Shown in pieces: positions 22,227 to 34,725 of a stretch of DNA of 64,000 nucleotides. The notes beneath the pieces are model-generated. The model was not told where the DNA came from, ran no database searches, and worked only from the letters and a program-made list of their open reading frames with translations. Position numbers and translations under genes: made by a program. This DNA comes from Heterohyrax brucei (taxonomy: Eukaryota > Chordata > Mammalia > Hyracoidea > Procaviidae): positions 124,860,796 through 124,924,795 of the forward strand of contig CM053142.1 in assembly GCA_028571685.1 (NCBI GenBank), read 5' to 3'. Numbering within the stretch: position 1 is the first letter of the stretch; every line of letters begins with the position of its first letter.

Positions 22227-23985
22227 TGCACCCACTTGATACTCGGTGGCCCAATGGTATGGTGTGAGACTGACTGATGAGCGGCTGCAAGAGGCCCATT
22301 TTCCTCTGGGAGAAAAAAAAGTCAGGTTTGTCCCATACCAACCACAGTACCACTAGTCCCAAAACCACACTTTCTTTTTAAAGTAAGTGACCCAAGGCAT
22401 TCATGAGAGAAAAGGAAAAAAAAAATCCTCTGATGTTTGGTTTGAGTTCAAACCCACTCCCTGTGTAGTGCTCAGGGCTGAGCTAGGGAGCAGGGCCCAG
22501 TAGGGGCTCCATGCCAGGCCTGAGGTGTTGGGTGCTTTCCTGGATGGGTCTTTTTTTTTTTTTTTTTCCCCTTGCCTCCAGGTTTCCCCAAGTTGAGCCT
22601 TTCCCCCAGATAGTTCTTGGGGCATTGCCTTCAGGTTTACCCAGGGCTATCCTTGGGTACCAAGTTGATGAGCACAAAGTGCCTGGAAGGACTCTTGGGA
22701 TCCTAGAATCTCAGTGAGTGAGGACATTTGGTGAGTAACAGAGCCAGCCCACGTTTTAAGAGGCTATGTAAGAGTGAGCCTTGGAAGTGAGTGCTATGTT
22801 TCCCTGATCTTGCACTGGTGTTCGCATCCATGCTTGCGTCCCCAGAACTGCCTAGGTGAGAGGCAGTGCTGGCTCTGTTGTGACTATTCCACTGCTGTAC
22901 TAGACTCCCCACCAAATCCTGATATCCACAGGAGACTTGGCAACAGAGGTTGTGGGAGACTGGGAATGCTCAAAAGTTGTCTGGAGAAGCATTTCAAGGG
23001 GAAGTGGGGGCTGAAGCTAAAAAAGTCAGGAGAAGTGTTCATTAAGCTCACTTTAATTAAAAAAGGAACAGACTGCATGTGTATTTCATAAGTCAGGCTG
23101 TGTGTCTGTAAAGTGAAGCTGTGTGTGTGTGTGTTGTAAGGTGAAACTGCATGTGTGTGATAAAGTGACACATCTTCTGTGGGCTTGATAAGATAAATGC
23201 ATTTATACTGTGGTTTTCTGTATACCTCTGAGAGGTTTTGGAAATGTCTTTTTCATTGTTGTACTTATATAAGCTGTTTGTGGGGATCCCAGATTTGTAA
23301 TTTTCTGTTAAAAGTGTCTGATTCTTGTAGAATGAGTGTGTGATGTCTGCATTTGACTGTACAAGTTGGGCCTCAGGCCATACATTTGGCAAAATCAACC
23401 TCAAGATTGTTTCCCGTGTTGCCTTATTCAACATCTCTGTTTTTGTAAATCTTGCTCATTAAATGTCTTATGTCTTGCCATTACCAATGTGTTAGCCCCC
23501 CCATCCCCTTTTCTTGTCCCCTTTCCTTCAGTCTAGTTTTAAGATATTTCTTGCCGTAATTCTTTGAGACAGTCTTGTTTGGCAGGTCAGAAGAGGTCTT
23601 TCATGCTAAAATTCTCCTAATCAGGGGTCGGGGAGAGTCTTGCTGGAGCTAAAACAGGTAAGGGAGCCAAATTTCAAGTAGATCCAGACACACAGTAACT
23701 GGGCTTAAGAAAAAAACCAAAAACTTTACAGCGCTTGGTCAAAGTCATAGTTCTGTCTTAAAGAAACATAACAATTCCAAAACAGTAAAGGGGAAATTAA
23801 TGATCTACTCTCCAGGGGCAGGACACGATCAGCCTCTAAAGTCATAGCTCCAGGAAGGCTTTTGAAATGCACTTTATAATTTGGTGGAGACCTGCTACTT
23901 CACTTTATCAGAAATTGGGTGACTCTAAATCTTAAAGGATTTGGATTTGAATTCACCCAATTTCTGATAATTAAATTAGTAATTC
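22227..23985 (+). mobile_element. Decayed class I ERV internal region (leader/gag side)
   Basis: Continues from the primer site into non-coding leader-like sequence. I see no intact gag, pol or env frame and no CCHC, MHR or YXDD motif. A T15-17 run lies at about 22551-22567 and a short (GT)n at 23120-23140. Assigned to the ERV mainly by position between its LTRs. Confidence 0.5.
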
Positions 23986-23989
23986 TTAT

Positions 23990-25640
23990 TTGCTTTCCGT
24001 CTTTCAAAAAAAGGGTCAGTGATAGGATAATATCCAGAGGCCTACAAGGAGGGCCAGATAATACAACTGTTATTCAAATTTACACACCAACCACTAAGAC
24101 CAAAGATGAAGAGGACGAAGATTTTTACCAGCTTCTGCAGTCTGAAACTAACTGAACATGCAATCAGGATGCATTGATAATTATTGGTGACTGGGGTGCA
24201 AAAGTTGGAAACAAAGAAGAAGGACTGGTAGTTGGAAAATACAGCTTTGGTGATAGAAATAATGACGGAGATCACGTGAAAGAATTTTGCAAGACTAATG
24301 ACTTCTTCATTGTAAATGCTTTTTTTTTAACCAACACAAAGAGTGACTATACACATGGACTTCACCAGATGGAATATACAGGAACCAAACTGACTACATC
24401 TGTGGAGAAAGACAATGAAAAAGCTCCATACCAGCAATCAGAACAAGACCAGGTGCCGACTGTGGCACAGATCATCAACTGCTCATGGGCAAATTCAAGC
24501 TGAAACTGAAGAAAATTAGACAAATCCACAAGAGCCAAAGAATGACCTTTAGTATATCCATCCTGAGTTTAAAGACCATCTCAAGAACAGATCTGATGTG
24601 TTGATCACTAATGACTGAAGACCACACAAACTGTGGAATGACATCAGAAACATCATCCATGAAGAGAACAAGAAGTCATTAAAACGACAGGGAAGGAAGA
24701 AAAGACCAAACTGGATGTCAGAAGAGCCTCTGAACCTTACTCTCAAACATCGAGCAGCTAAAGCAAAAGGAAGCAACGGCAAAGTGAAAGACCCAAACAG
24801 AAGATTTCAAAAGGTAGTTCTGGAAGACAAAATTATGTATTATAATGGCATGTGCTAAGAGCTGAAAATAGAAAACCAGAAGGGGAAAACATGTTCTGCA
24901 TTTCTCAAAGTTGAAAGAACTGAAGAAAAAATTTAAGTCTCATGTTGCAACAGTGAAAGATTCTATAAAGAAAATACTAAACAAATCGGGGAACATCAAA
25001 AGTAGATGGAAGGAATACACGGAGTCATTATACCAGAAAGAACTGGTTGATATTCAGCTATCTGAAGAGGTAGCATACGATCAGGAACCAACTGAGCAAA
25101 GAAGGTGAAGCTGCACTGAAGGCATCAGCAAAAAACAAGGCTCCAGGAATTAATGGTGTATCAATTGAGATATTTCAACAAACAGATGCAGTGCTGGAAG
25201 TAGTCACTCATCTATGCTCAGAAATTTGGAGGATAGCTACCTGGCCAACTGACTGGAAGAGATACACATTTATGGCCAAAGAAAGATTATCCAACTGAGT
25301 GTGGAAACTACCAAACAATATCATTAATATCATATGCAAGTAAAATTTGCTCGCGATCATTCAAAAGTGACTGCAACAGCATATTGACAAGTAACTGCCA
25401 AGAATTCAAGCTGGATTCAGAAAAGGACTTGGAACCACGGCTGATGTCAGATGGATCTTGGCTGAAAGCAGAGAATACCAGAAATATGTTTACCTGTGTT
25501 TCATTGACAGTGCAAAGGCATTTGACTGTGTGGAACATAATAAATTAAGGCTAAACACTGCATAAAACGGGAATTCCAGAACACTTAATTGTGCTCTTAA
25601 GGAATCTGCATATGGATCAAGAGGCAGTCTAAGACTGGTT
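23990..25640 (+). mobile_element. RTE-clade LINE fragment (endonuclease to RT)
   Basis: BovB/RTE-like ORF in broken frames. The apurinic-type endonuclease is recognisable in 'VIQIYTPTTKTKDEEDEDF' (about 24070) and 'IIIGDWGAKVG' (about 24177), the GDWNAKVG-type motif. Fingers and palm of the RT follow: 'NKAPGINGVSIE'-like text near 25135, 'QAGFRKGLGT'-like near 25400, and 'FIDSAKAFDCVEHNK' near 25500, which holds a catalytic aspartate. It stops before the YADD box. Several stops and frameshifts; inactive. It lies inside the class I ERV interval, so it probably inserted later. Confidence 0.85.
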
Positions 25641-26439
25641 CCTCAAGCCACCTTAAGTCGAATAACAGTCTTGAAAAATTAGTCTAATATTTTACTCTGG
25701 ACACTGTTAGAAAAGTCTTTATGGCCATGAATTTTGTATCTTGATCTATACCACACATAAGACAAATGACAAAAGCTCAAGACAGAACCTCAACCCACAC
25801 TTTCAGTTCGTGGAAGAGACCCTTAATGTATTTTTAATAATAAAGATTCTTGGCAGTAGAGGGTGTGGGGGGGCAAGCCCAGTTGTGGCTGTAGCCTTCT
25901 AAGACTCACCTCAAAGTTAAGCCAGTTGGCCCCAGAGACCATGACTTGGATCACCTCGCTGGTCAGTGAATACAGACCCCAGTTATGACAGGCGCGGTCA
26001 AAAACGAGGCCCCTGAAACGTGCCCTGAAACAGGATGTTCAGTAGACTTATCCCCCAAAAGGGGGCCCAGGTAGATAGACCCTGTACACTCTCTCAGAAG
26101 AGGAGTCTAAGAAACTGACCACTGATGGGGAGGGGCCCACGGCTTGTCTGCCTCCTGGCTATGCATCAACAACCTCCATAGAAAAGCTAAGGGTTACACT
26201 TTGACATGGGCTTGGAAAGTTAGGAAGTTAGACTTCCCTCGTTACCGGAAAAGCCCAAGAGTTTTGCTACCTGCTACAAAAAGCCAAATCACTGAGACAA
26301 GAGCTTTGGGGCGAGATCAAAGATTTTATGTGCAAGCCGGTGTTGCAAAGGGACAGGCAGATATTCTAATCTTCAAAGCCTGCCCAAATTGGTCAGGCAA
26401 AGTCTGAATATTGAAAGGGAAATACCACATGTAGATGTA
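25641..26439 (+). mobile_element. Presumed class I ERV internal remainder
   Basis: Unrecognised sequence between the RTE fragment and the inverted LTR piece. 'aataataaagattc' near 25840 and a purine-rich 'gtgggggggcaagcccag' follow. An 87-codon frame at 26144-26407 has no recognisable retroviral motif. Confidence 0.35.
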
Positions 26440-26890
26440 CGGAACAATGTGGGCAGTTGGCGGCATCTTGGGGTCAACTGAGTGGAGGCTGAATGGATGG
26501 AGGGGGTCGACTGTGTGGAGTACGTAGGTGGAGATCTGCTTGGCAGTCTCACAGGCGATCATCGCCACCAAGGGAAACAAACAAGTGCTAGATGTCATCG
26601 GGCCAGTAATCTAGAAGAGTAATGCTCAAACATAAGTTACTTCTCCATCTTCCCTGGCCTCCTACTTGATTCCTTTATCATTGCCTATGGTTCACTCAGT
26701 CTACAGTGGAGCCTATGAAGGCCCCACTCTGACAAGGCTCTCTCCTACCATCACTGCCTGGGATGTGGAATGTGGAGGTCATGTCTTTCCCTGCATTAGG
26801 GGTGCTCTGAAACACTGTCTCCCAAGTCCCCTTAGTTTCGACCACCCCTAAATGGAGCGTTTTTCAGACTCTGGTTTCAGTCTTAGACTA
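26440..26890 (-). mobile_element. Inverted LTR piece
   Basis: Reverse complement of part of the downstream LTR. For example 'tgtggaatgtggaggtcatg' with 'tctttc' is the exact complement of the 26 bp at about 27398-27423. The match extends to 'ggtggagatctgcttggcag' near 26527, which mirrors about 27660-27690. Confidence 0.75.
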
Positions 26891-27319
26891 GAGAGCCATC
26901 TCCTCTACCTTAAACTGCCCAGTGGGCCCCACTCTCCAAGTCAGATTGTGTGAAGTTTTCAGTTTTACTCTTATGTCTGATAATACCTAACGGGGCCACA
27001 GTTAAACACACTCCTTTTCATGTGTCCCTGAATTCCCTGTTGAGTTGCTGGACAAAAATTACTCACTGGAACACAAATAAGACTTAAAATTGGTTATATT
27101 GCTGATTTGTGGATATGTACCAGAGAAATAGTCTGGTCACATGAAGGGTTTTGGATGTCGCCATGGCAAATACTGGGTTGTGTTGTTTGAACCATGACAA
27201 CCTTCACACATGTGCAGCTCTGCCGAGTCAGGTTTTGAAACCCTGTGAACTGACTCCACACCACCCTCTAGAGGCACCTAAGTTGGTCCTCTTTACCACT
27301 CAGGTTGGTAAAGCCAGCT
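26891..27319. other. Spacer between inverted LTR arms
   Basis: About 430 bp separating the reverse arm from the direct arm; no coding signature. Confidence 0.4.
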
Positions 27320-28165
27320 GCCTATAAATGATTTTGAAATTGGGAGCTTAAGATCAAGGGCCTGAGAGTCATGGTTTCGGATCACCCCCAATTCAAAGGG
27401 AAAGACATGACCTCCACATTCCACAAGTCCCAGACAGTGATGCTAGGGTAGGGCCTTGTCAGGCTCCACTATAAATTGAGTGAACTATAGGCAATGAATG
27501 ACTCCTCTGGTCTTGATAAAACCAATGACAAAAGAATCAAGTAGGAGACCAGGGAAGATGGAGAGGTAACTTGTATTTGAGCATTTTTCTTCTAGATTAC
27601 TGGCCAGATGACATCTAGCACTACTTTGTTTCCCCTGGTGGCAGTGATGGCCTGTGAGACTGCGAAGCAGACCTCCACCCACTTCCTCACTACGTGGGGC
27701 CCTTGGAGGCACCACTATAGACTCGGCCAACTACAGGCAATGAATGACTCCCCTTTTGTTCTGATAACTGAGCTCTAACTAACCATAGAGGAATTAAGCA
27801 GGCTAGTGCAGACAGGGAAGTAACGTGTGTTTGAGCCTTCTTCTTTCAGATTGCTGGCCATCACATCTAGCATCACTTTGTTTTTCTTGGTGGCCAGTGA
27901 TGGCCTGCAAGATTGTGACACAGTTGATCTCCACCCATTTGACCTCCACACACCCTTAAATGCCCACGTTTACCCCCACCTACCCATTAAAAACCCAGAG
28001 TTTGCCTGAAGAAGGTGGACATGTTCTGAGGACCCAAATTATCCCGCCCCTTACAAGCCAGTAGGTAATAAAACTCTTGGGCCTTTACTTCACCCCATCT
28101 CACTCAGTATTAGCTTTTGCAGCAGGTAGCCTAAACCCATGATTCACAGTAATAGTGTAGGGCAC
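27320..28165 (+). mobile_element. 3' LTR of the class I ERV, internally duplicated
   Basis: Ends near 'gattcacagtaatag', with AATAAA at 28067-28072 and 'cttttgcagcaggtag' in U5. It contains two tandem units of about 246-254 bp: 'ggcaatgaatgactcc' at 27490 and 27736, and 'ctggcca..acatctagcat' at about 27599 and 27853. The extra unit makes it longer than the recognisable 5' LTR. Confidence 0.7.
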
Positions 28166-28195
28166 AGTCCAAATATTCCTGTGTAAAAAAACTAA

Positions 28196-28356
28196 ACCAA
28201 ACTTGCCACTGCCAATGAGTTGATTCTGACTCACAGAAACTCTACAGCACAGGGTAGAATTATTCCATAGAGTTTCCAAGGAGTATCTGGTGGATTTTAT
28301 CCGCCAACCTTTTGTTCAGTCGATGTAGCACTTAACCACTATCCCACCAAGGATTC
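28196..28356 (-). mobile_element. AfroSINE
   Basis: 'cactgccaatgagttgattc', 'tccatagagtttccaaggag', 'gccaaccttttgttcagtc' and 'cccaccaaggatt' on the reverse strand, directly after the ERV. Confidence 0.88.
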
Positions 28357-30240
28357 GTACATAGGTACCAACAAATACATTTGGTCCTGTATGTAGGTAC
28401 CAATAGCGGTTTCCTATGTAGCTGGTTAACTGGCTAATTTATGCTCATTATCAGCTGGGCAGGAAATGGGAAGAGGCTGATCTGCACTGAGTCCTTTATC
28501 AGTATCAGGTTAGAAGTGAAATGGCAAGTATTTTGTTTTTTAAAAATTGACTATACAGCTTTCCTGGTAAACATTTGTTTTTCAGCAACCACGTGGTGAG
28601 TATGCCAGTTCTCATTCCCACTGCCCCATTCATCTTGGAGCAACTGTGGGTGAACTAGCATTCCTTTGGCTTCTGGCTAAGTATGCCCATGCTTTCAAAA
28701 CTCCTCCTTAACATTTCTAATCACAGTTTGCTTTCTTACACAACTGCAAGGAGAAGTTATTAATCTAAATCTTCCTCAAGGCCCTTTAACAGGTAAGGAG
28801 ATACGGTAAACATTACCATGTATTTCAATGGCTGCTGACACTTTTCTTCCCCAGCAGTCACACTTGCTTTTGTTTTCTTAAAAAAAAAAGAAGAAGATGA
28901 TTTTAACAGCCCCTCATGCTCTGTCAAGCAGTAAAGGGGCATGAGTAATTTTTTAATTAATAAAGTGTCAAGAAGGATATTATTTAAAAGCCAGTTTCAA
29001 GATGTTATTTCTTCCAAACCTCTCATCTTTAAACATTAAAAAGGTACTGTTAATTTGTTGTCATTTCCCTCAAATTATCATGCACAAATACAAATCAGCT
29101 AACAGTCTACGGGAATGAAAAGCTAAGTTAGTAACGAGAAGCTGACAATTTGAATAGCGGGAAATAAATACACAAATCCCCTAACCAGGGAGGAGTACCT
29201 TGCATAAATATAAGCCACAGATGATATTCCAGGAAGGAACAGAAGAGGTTCTTAAGGCAGTGACTTAGTTAGAAAATAACCCCCCAGGAAGGAAGCACGT
29301 GGTCTCCAATTCCAGTTCCTCATTAGCATTCATCCTGTAAACATGGGGAAATCAATATAGAAAGCAAGGTCAGATCCCCAAATACATTCAGGTCACAGCT
29401 ACCTATGTATAATCAGTAATTTGTTCAAGTTTCTGACTCTCTTCCTGCTCCATAGGTAAACCAAGGCACTCCAATTTTTATTTTCCAAAAGAACCTGCTG
29501 TGGCTTGCATTCTAAACAGCATGATGCATTCTCCTTAATAACAGCACTGTCCACATGGAGAGGACGTTAACTGTCACAGGGAATCACAGAAAATGATCCT
29601 TTCCCATCTGCAACTAGTAATCTGAGCTCTGAATAGCTGCTCATTCACACCCGTTAGCAAAGTAATGGCCTAATTCCTCTTTCAAATTTGTCCTGCTAAT
29701 TGTCTTATGTAACAATCACCAGTGAAAAGCCTTCAACATTTTGCATTCAAATATGTTGTTAGGAAGTAGATCACCTGAAGGAAAAGAAACAAAGCTATCA
29801 TGTGACATCTGAGTTTGGCACCAGGCCCTCTCAGATCCTAAGTAACAAAACCCCTCATAGCAGGAAGGGGCACTTCTTTGTTGCTGTAACAGCCTCTGGC
29901 TAGGATTTCTTCAATAGGCTTCTGTTTCTCTTTGTAAATGACATTCAAGAAGTCAGAAATGCAGAACTAAAAAGGAATAAAAAGCATGGACTAACAGAGA
30001 TCTTCATAAACTCAAGAAGGTAATGTGCAACTATGCAAGTATGTCCGTCCTTTGGGGTAGTGAGTACAGTTGAAGGCAACTAACAATTGAAACCTTTCAA
30101 AGGATTCCTGGCAGGGCAAAAGATCTTGATAAATATTCATCATAAAAAACCAAAAAACTAACAAAACAGACACACAGCTCAATGTCACTTTAATTGATGA
30201 TTGTGGAAAATCAGAGCTGGGACTACGGAAATGAATTGTA
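28357..30240. other. Repeat-poor stretch, candidate conserved non-coding DNA
   Basis: Almost 1.9 kb with no transposon I can identify. AT-rich with 'ttttttaattaataaa' near 28948 and a block at 29490-29780 of even base composition. No supported open frame. Confidence 0.4.
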
Positions 30241-30242
30241 TG

Positions 30243-30375
30243 AACTGTCTCATCTTTCAGATGAGGAAACTGAACTACAGGCAAGTGTCCAAGCAAGGTG
30301 TCCAAGGTCACAAAGCAATGAACTCGATTACAAAGTACGGCATTCCAATCTAATGCTCTTATTCTACAGCTTACT
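30243..30375 (+). mobile_element. MIR SINE
   Basis: 'tctttcagatgaggaaactg', 'ccaaggtcacaaagcaatga' and 'attccaatctaatgctctta' are the typical MIR core and 3' blocks. Confidence 0.8.
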
Positions 30376-32009
30376 GTTGAACAGTTCGGCAGACCTCTGT
30401 GTCCCTAATTCTGAAGGTAAAGGTTAAATTAACGAAAAAACCGTGACTTCTGCCTTTGAAAGCATTCTATTCCAATATTGCCTTCTCTAATTTACAGCAA
30501 GTTGAATCGTTGCTAGTAAGGCTTCTGGCCACATAAATGATGGAGCTTGGCATCAATGGACCAAATGTAGGAAAATGCAACCACACCTCTTCTAGTTCTT
30601 TAGCACTTAGTTACGTATTCACAGCACCTCCATACACATCATCTTAACCAATATGCTAGGAATCCTGTGAGGCAGGAAGGGCAGGCATCACCACCTCTAT
30701 TCTCCCAGACCATACGGTGAGTTTCAGCCTACCTAACCCTAATGAAATACGGTACGACTGAGATGACATCAGAAATTTACAAACTTTACTAAACTGGGTT
30801 ACAATTCCATTTTGTCCCCTTCCTACCCAAAGGAGCCATGGGGCCTCAGTCTTTTCCTCTGTGAATAGGAGATACCACCAGCACTTTCCTTCTAGGTTCC
30901 TACAGAGGACTCTACAGAACTTTTGCAAAGTGCGTGGCCCAGTGGCAGTCACTCACTGAATGCCAGCTGTCATTAGGAAGCACCAAAACGAAGCATTCAT
31001 AACAAATCACAAATCACAAGTTCGGTATCCATAACTAGACGGCAGTTTTCATTTAAACTCCAGAACCTTCCGACATGGAGTTGACAACAATCAACTGGCC
31101 ACAGATGGCATCTGTCACTTTCCTTTCCTCTATCTGTTAAATGATTTCTTACTGTGTTGACTCTGAAACTACTTTGTAGAAGTTGCTTCTCTATTTCCCC
31201 AGCACACATGTAGATTCAGAAGCAGACTTGTTCTCCAGTTAACTCCAGTAGTAGATACTTTTCCTCTAGAAGATAAACTGTATGGTTGTAGTGAAAGTGA
31301 TGAGAAAATGAACTACCACTGCTACCACTGGCAGGAATCGGTACAGTCCCAACCCTCTACTGCTGGGCACAGACCCAACTGCCTCTTGGCTAGAATACCA
31401 TACAGAGGACAAGAGGTGACTATGGGCAAACAGAAGAGCATATGCCTCTTCTAATCGGGGACACAGCTGTACGCAGCTCTAGCTGATTATGGGAACGCGG
31501 CTGAGTGCTGCCAAGTCTCCTGGCATTTCAAGAGAATCCAAGAATCTATATTATGGAATATAGACTTTAAAAGAAAAACAAAAACTGTATAGCTGAAACA
31601 AAATACAATAACACGCAAATCTAGTCCATGGGTTGTCAACTTTTCCAACTGCTGTTCTAAAGCCTTCTGAGATTTAGTATACCAAACAGCAGAGAAACTC
31701 CTCTCTGGAGTTTTCAAACCAGAAAAGCAGGCAAGAGAACCAGGATCACAAAAGTCCAGAGACTGGGGGTTCCTCAAATAAAAAGGGTAAAATCTTGAAC
31801 AGAATCCAATGGAAAGAAGGCAGCTCAAGCAGCTTGGGAGTTATATAGTCAGATGACTTTTGGCCAAGGGATACTCCTTCCCAGGGGAAGGAAATGGGGC
31901 TCCTGTCTCAGGATGCTGACAGTGAAAAGACAGTGTTACTAGCTGGAATGCAAAACATTTCGGACAGGTTTGTGCACAAAAGCACAGATACAGGGGCTTT
32001 CTACTCACC
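30376..32009. other. No recognised feature
   Basis: About 1.6 kb. Open frames on the reverse strand (30656-30952, 31487-31828) have no recognisable domain, conserved context or start signal. Confidence 0.4.
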
Positions 32010-32218
32010 ACCAGTTGTTGTTCAGTCAACTCCTACTCATGGCAACCTCATGTGAGTCAGGGTAGACTTATGCTTCCCAGGATTTCCAACAACTGATTTT
32101 TTTCGAAGCAGATCACCAGGCTTTTCTTCTAAGGCATCTCAAGGACTCTCTGGGTAGAAACGAACCTCTACACTTGTGGTCAGCTGCTGAGTGTTAACCA
32201 TCCGCTCCACACACGGTC
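32010..32218 (-). mobile_element. AfroSINE, long subtype
   Basis: 'gttgttgttcagtcaactcc', 'aactgatttttttcgaagca', 'gatcaccaggcttttcttct', 'ctctgggtagaaacgaacct' in reverse-strand order. Confidence 0.85.
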
Positions 32219-33509
32219 ACTACACCTTCATGCTCTGATTTAAGTCTATGTGAGCATCTGAGAGTGAGTCTCAGCCTACCTATTCCTAGTGAAATACACA
32301 CTTGTGGGAATGCAGCTGAACCTTCTCTCCAAGACTGCAAGGCTTACAGACACGTGAATGATGTACGATCCTCAGTCCCCTTTCAAAGACTTTGTTTTTT
32401 ATGATATAGCTCATGCCTTTTAAAATGTTATTTCCTTAAGGGCAAAATGGAAAAGGGCTTGAAATAAAAAGAAATGTAGAAAACCCTAGCAAGCTTGATA
32501 TACAGCTTTCATAAACACATACAGACAGCTATATACCTTCCCTGATAAAATAAACCTAGTAGTAGTAAAAGGCCAGCCACTTTGATATTTTATTTAGCAA
32601 CATATGACTCATGAAGTCGACTTTAAAGTGTGTTGAAAAAAATCCACCAGTCAGAGATGGCAATCATTCCCTCATACATTAAAGGCACAAATATGCTTAA
32701 GTCTCGATTTATCCTTTACTGTTTCATTTCACACACATCATTTCCAGTTTTTAAAATACTGGTGAAAATTCAGTAGATTTTTTTTTTTTAATGAAGACTT
32801 TTTTCCTCTCCAAGACAGTGTCACACAATCCTAAGAATTAGTCAGTTTAAATTCACTGAAACTCTAAGAGATAAAATTAATTCCACCTACACAGCTATAC
32901 AAATAACTGTAACTCCAACTATCCCATTATTCACATGTGAACTTTATAACCTAAATATTTCTATTCAGACAATGTGAAGGGGTTTCTTATTCTATGGCTA
33001 TCTCGCTGATTACACACATGCCATTTCTCAGAGATGAATTCTCATCCCAATCACTTTCATAATTAAGGAAATGTATCCATTATATTAACATGCTCTGAAA
33101 GAAAGCAAATACACAGACGTGATACTATCATTCTCTGTAAACCTAACTTAGGACATTTTCAGGTTTAATTGTTAAGAACCTAGGACTAGGGGATTGTTTT
33201 TGTTGGTGTTGTTTTAAGACACAGTAGCCTCAGCCAAACTGAACAAAAAGGAGGATCCAACACTACTATTTGGGAAAGAACTGGGCACTATTTAGAATTG
33301 TGTATTTCAAACAGAATCAACTGGACAGCAAGGGTTTGGTTTGGGGGGGATGGCGGAAAGACTGGAAAAATAGTAAATAATACGAAGGAATGAATACTTA
33401 GAGCCCTCCAACAAGGGGAGGACTTTGGCACTGAGTTATAAAGGCAGGTCTCCTACTGATTATTCACAAGATGGTTTAATTTTAAAGTTGGAAAGGGGCT
33501 TAGGGATAG
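32219..33509. other. Mostly unassigned
   Basis: About 1.3 kb. A short AfroSINE tail trace ('agaatcaactggacagcaag') sits near 33312-33345; otherwise no repeat recognised. Confidence 0.4.
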
Positions 33510-33590
33510 TCTCTCATTTCACAGATGAGGCAATAAAATCTCAGAGGGTGACAAAGGTTATTACTGCCCAGTTAACGGGCAGAATTCAGG
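33510..33590 (+). mobile_element. MIR fragment
   Basis: 'tctcatttcacagatgaggc' and 'aatctcagagggtgacaaag' are MIR core words; short and diverged. Confidence 0.6.
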
Positions 33591-33601
33591 CATCAGGACT
33601 G

Positions 33602-34215
33602 GTGGAAGACTCATTATCAACCTGCGACATGCAGATGGCATAACCCTGTTTGCTAAAAGTCAAGAGGGCTTGAGACACCTACTGATGAAGACCAAAGATT
33701 ATACCTCTCAGTATGGACTACACCTCAACATAAAACGAACATCCTCACAACTGGACCAACTAGCAACCTGAAGATAAAACACAGAAAAGACTGAAATTGT
33801 TAAGCAAGCATCTCATTTTACTCAGATCCACAATCAACATCCACGGAAGCAGCAGTCAGGAAACTGAATGACACATTGTACTGGACAAATCTGCTGCAAA
33901 AGACTTCTTTAAAATGTTAAGAAGCAAAGATGTCACTTTGAGGACTAAGGTGTGCCTGACCCAAGCCATATTTTCAATTGTCTCCTATGTATAAGAAAGC
34001 TAGACAATGAATAAGGAAGACCTATAGAGAACTGTGCCTTTGAATTATGGTGTTGGCAAACAATATTGAAAATACCAAGGACTGCCAGAAGAAAGAGCAA
34101 GCCTGTCTTGAAAAAAGTACAGCAGAATGCTCCTTGGAAGCAAGGATGGTGAGACTCTGGCTCAAGTACACAGGGTTACTGTGAGTAGGAACCAACTCGG
34201 TGGCCTCTAATGACA
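33602..34215 (+). mobile_element. RTE-clade LINE, RT C-terminal part and 3' end
   Basis: Translates, with breaks, into the RTE block after the palm: 'INLRHADGITLFAKSQEGL' near 33615, where RHAD stands for the YADD box, then 'LRHLLMKTKDYT'. The standard tail follows, 'gcaaggatggtgagactctg' and 'gtaggaaccaactcggtgg'. The catalytic YADD tyrosine is His and the second Asp is Gly, so this copy is inactive. It starts slightly downstream, in family terms, of where the 23990-25640 fragment stops. Confidence 0.85.
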
Positions 34216-34385
34216 ACAATGTCATCTCTAGTGCTTTTCCCAATATTGGAGGTCCCTGAGAAATACTGAGACAAAACCATACATGCAATGGTGGAACACA
34301 AGGGTCTTTTCTATCTCCAGTCATACACATCAATGTTATTATTGTTTTTCACATGAAAATGCCAGCACTGACACTTAGTTTCAAG

Positions 34386-34545
34386 CAGTGGTTCTCAAAA
34401 ATGGTGATTTTGTACCCCAGGAGACATTTGGCAATGTCTCCATGATGGTTGTTGCAACCAGGTGAGGAAGATGCTACTGGCATCTCCCACAACACTGGCC
34501 CCAAACATCAACAGTGCTGAAGCTGAGAAAGTCTGGTCCAGTTAC
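34386..34545 (+). mobile_element. MER5A-like hAT element
   Basis: 'cagtggttctcaaaaatggt' inverted-repeat end, 'ccccaggagacatttggcaa', 'ggtgaggaagatgctactgg' and 'ctggccccaaacatcaacag' in MER5A order. Confidence 0.88.
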
Positions 34546-34551
34546 AGGCAA

Positions 34552-34725
34552 TAAAACCAAACCACAAAATCAAACCCGTTGCTGCAGAATCGATTCCAAC
34601 TCATGGTGACCCTACAGGACAAAGGAGAACTGCCTCACAGCATTCCCAAGCAATGACTAGTGGATTCAAAATGTTGACCTTTCGGTTAGCAGCCGAGCAC
34701 TCAACCACTGCACCACTAGGACTCC
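34552..34725 (-). mobile_element. AfroSINE
   Basis: 'caaacccgttgctgcagaat', 'actcatggtgaccctacagg' and 'tgacctttcggttagcagcc'; well-preserved tail at its left end. Confidence 0.92.
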
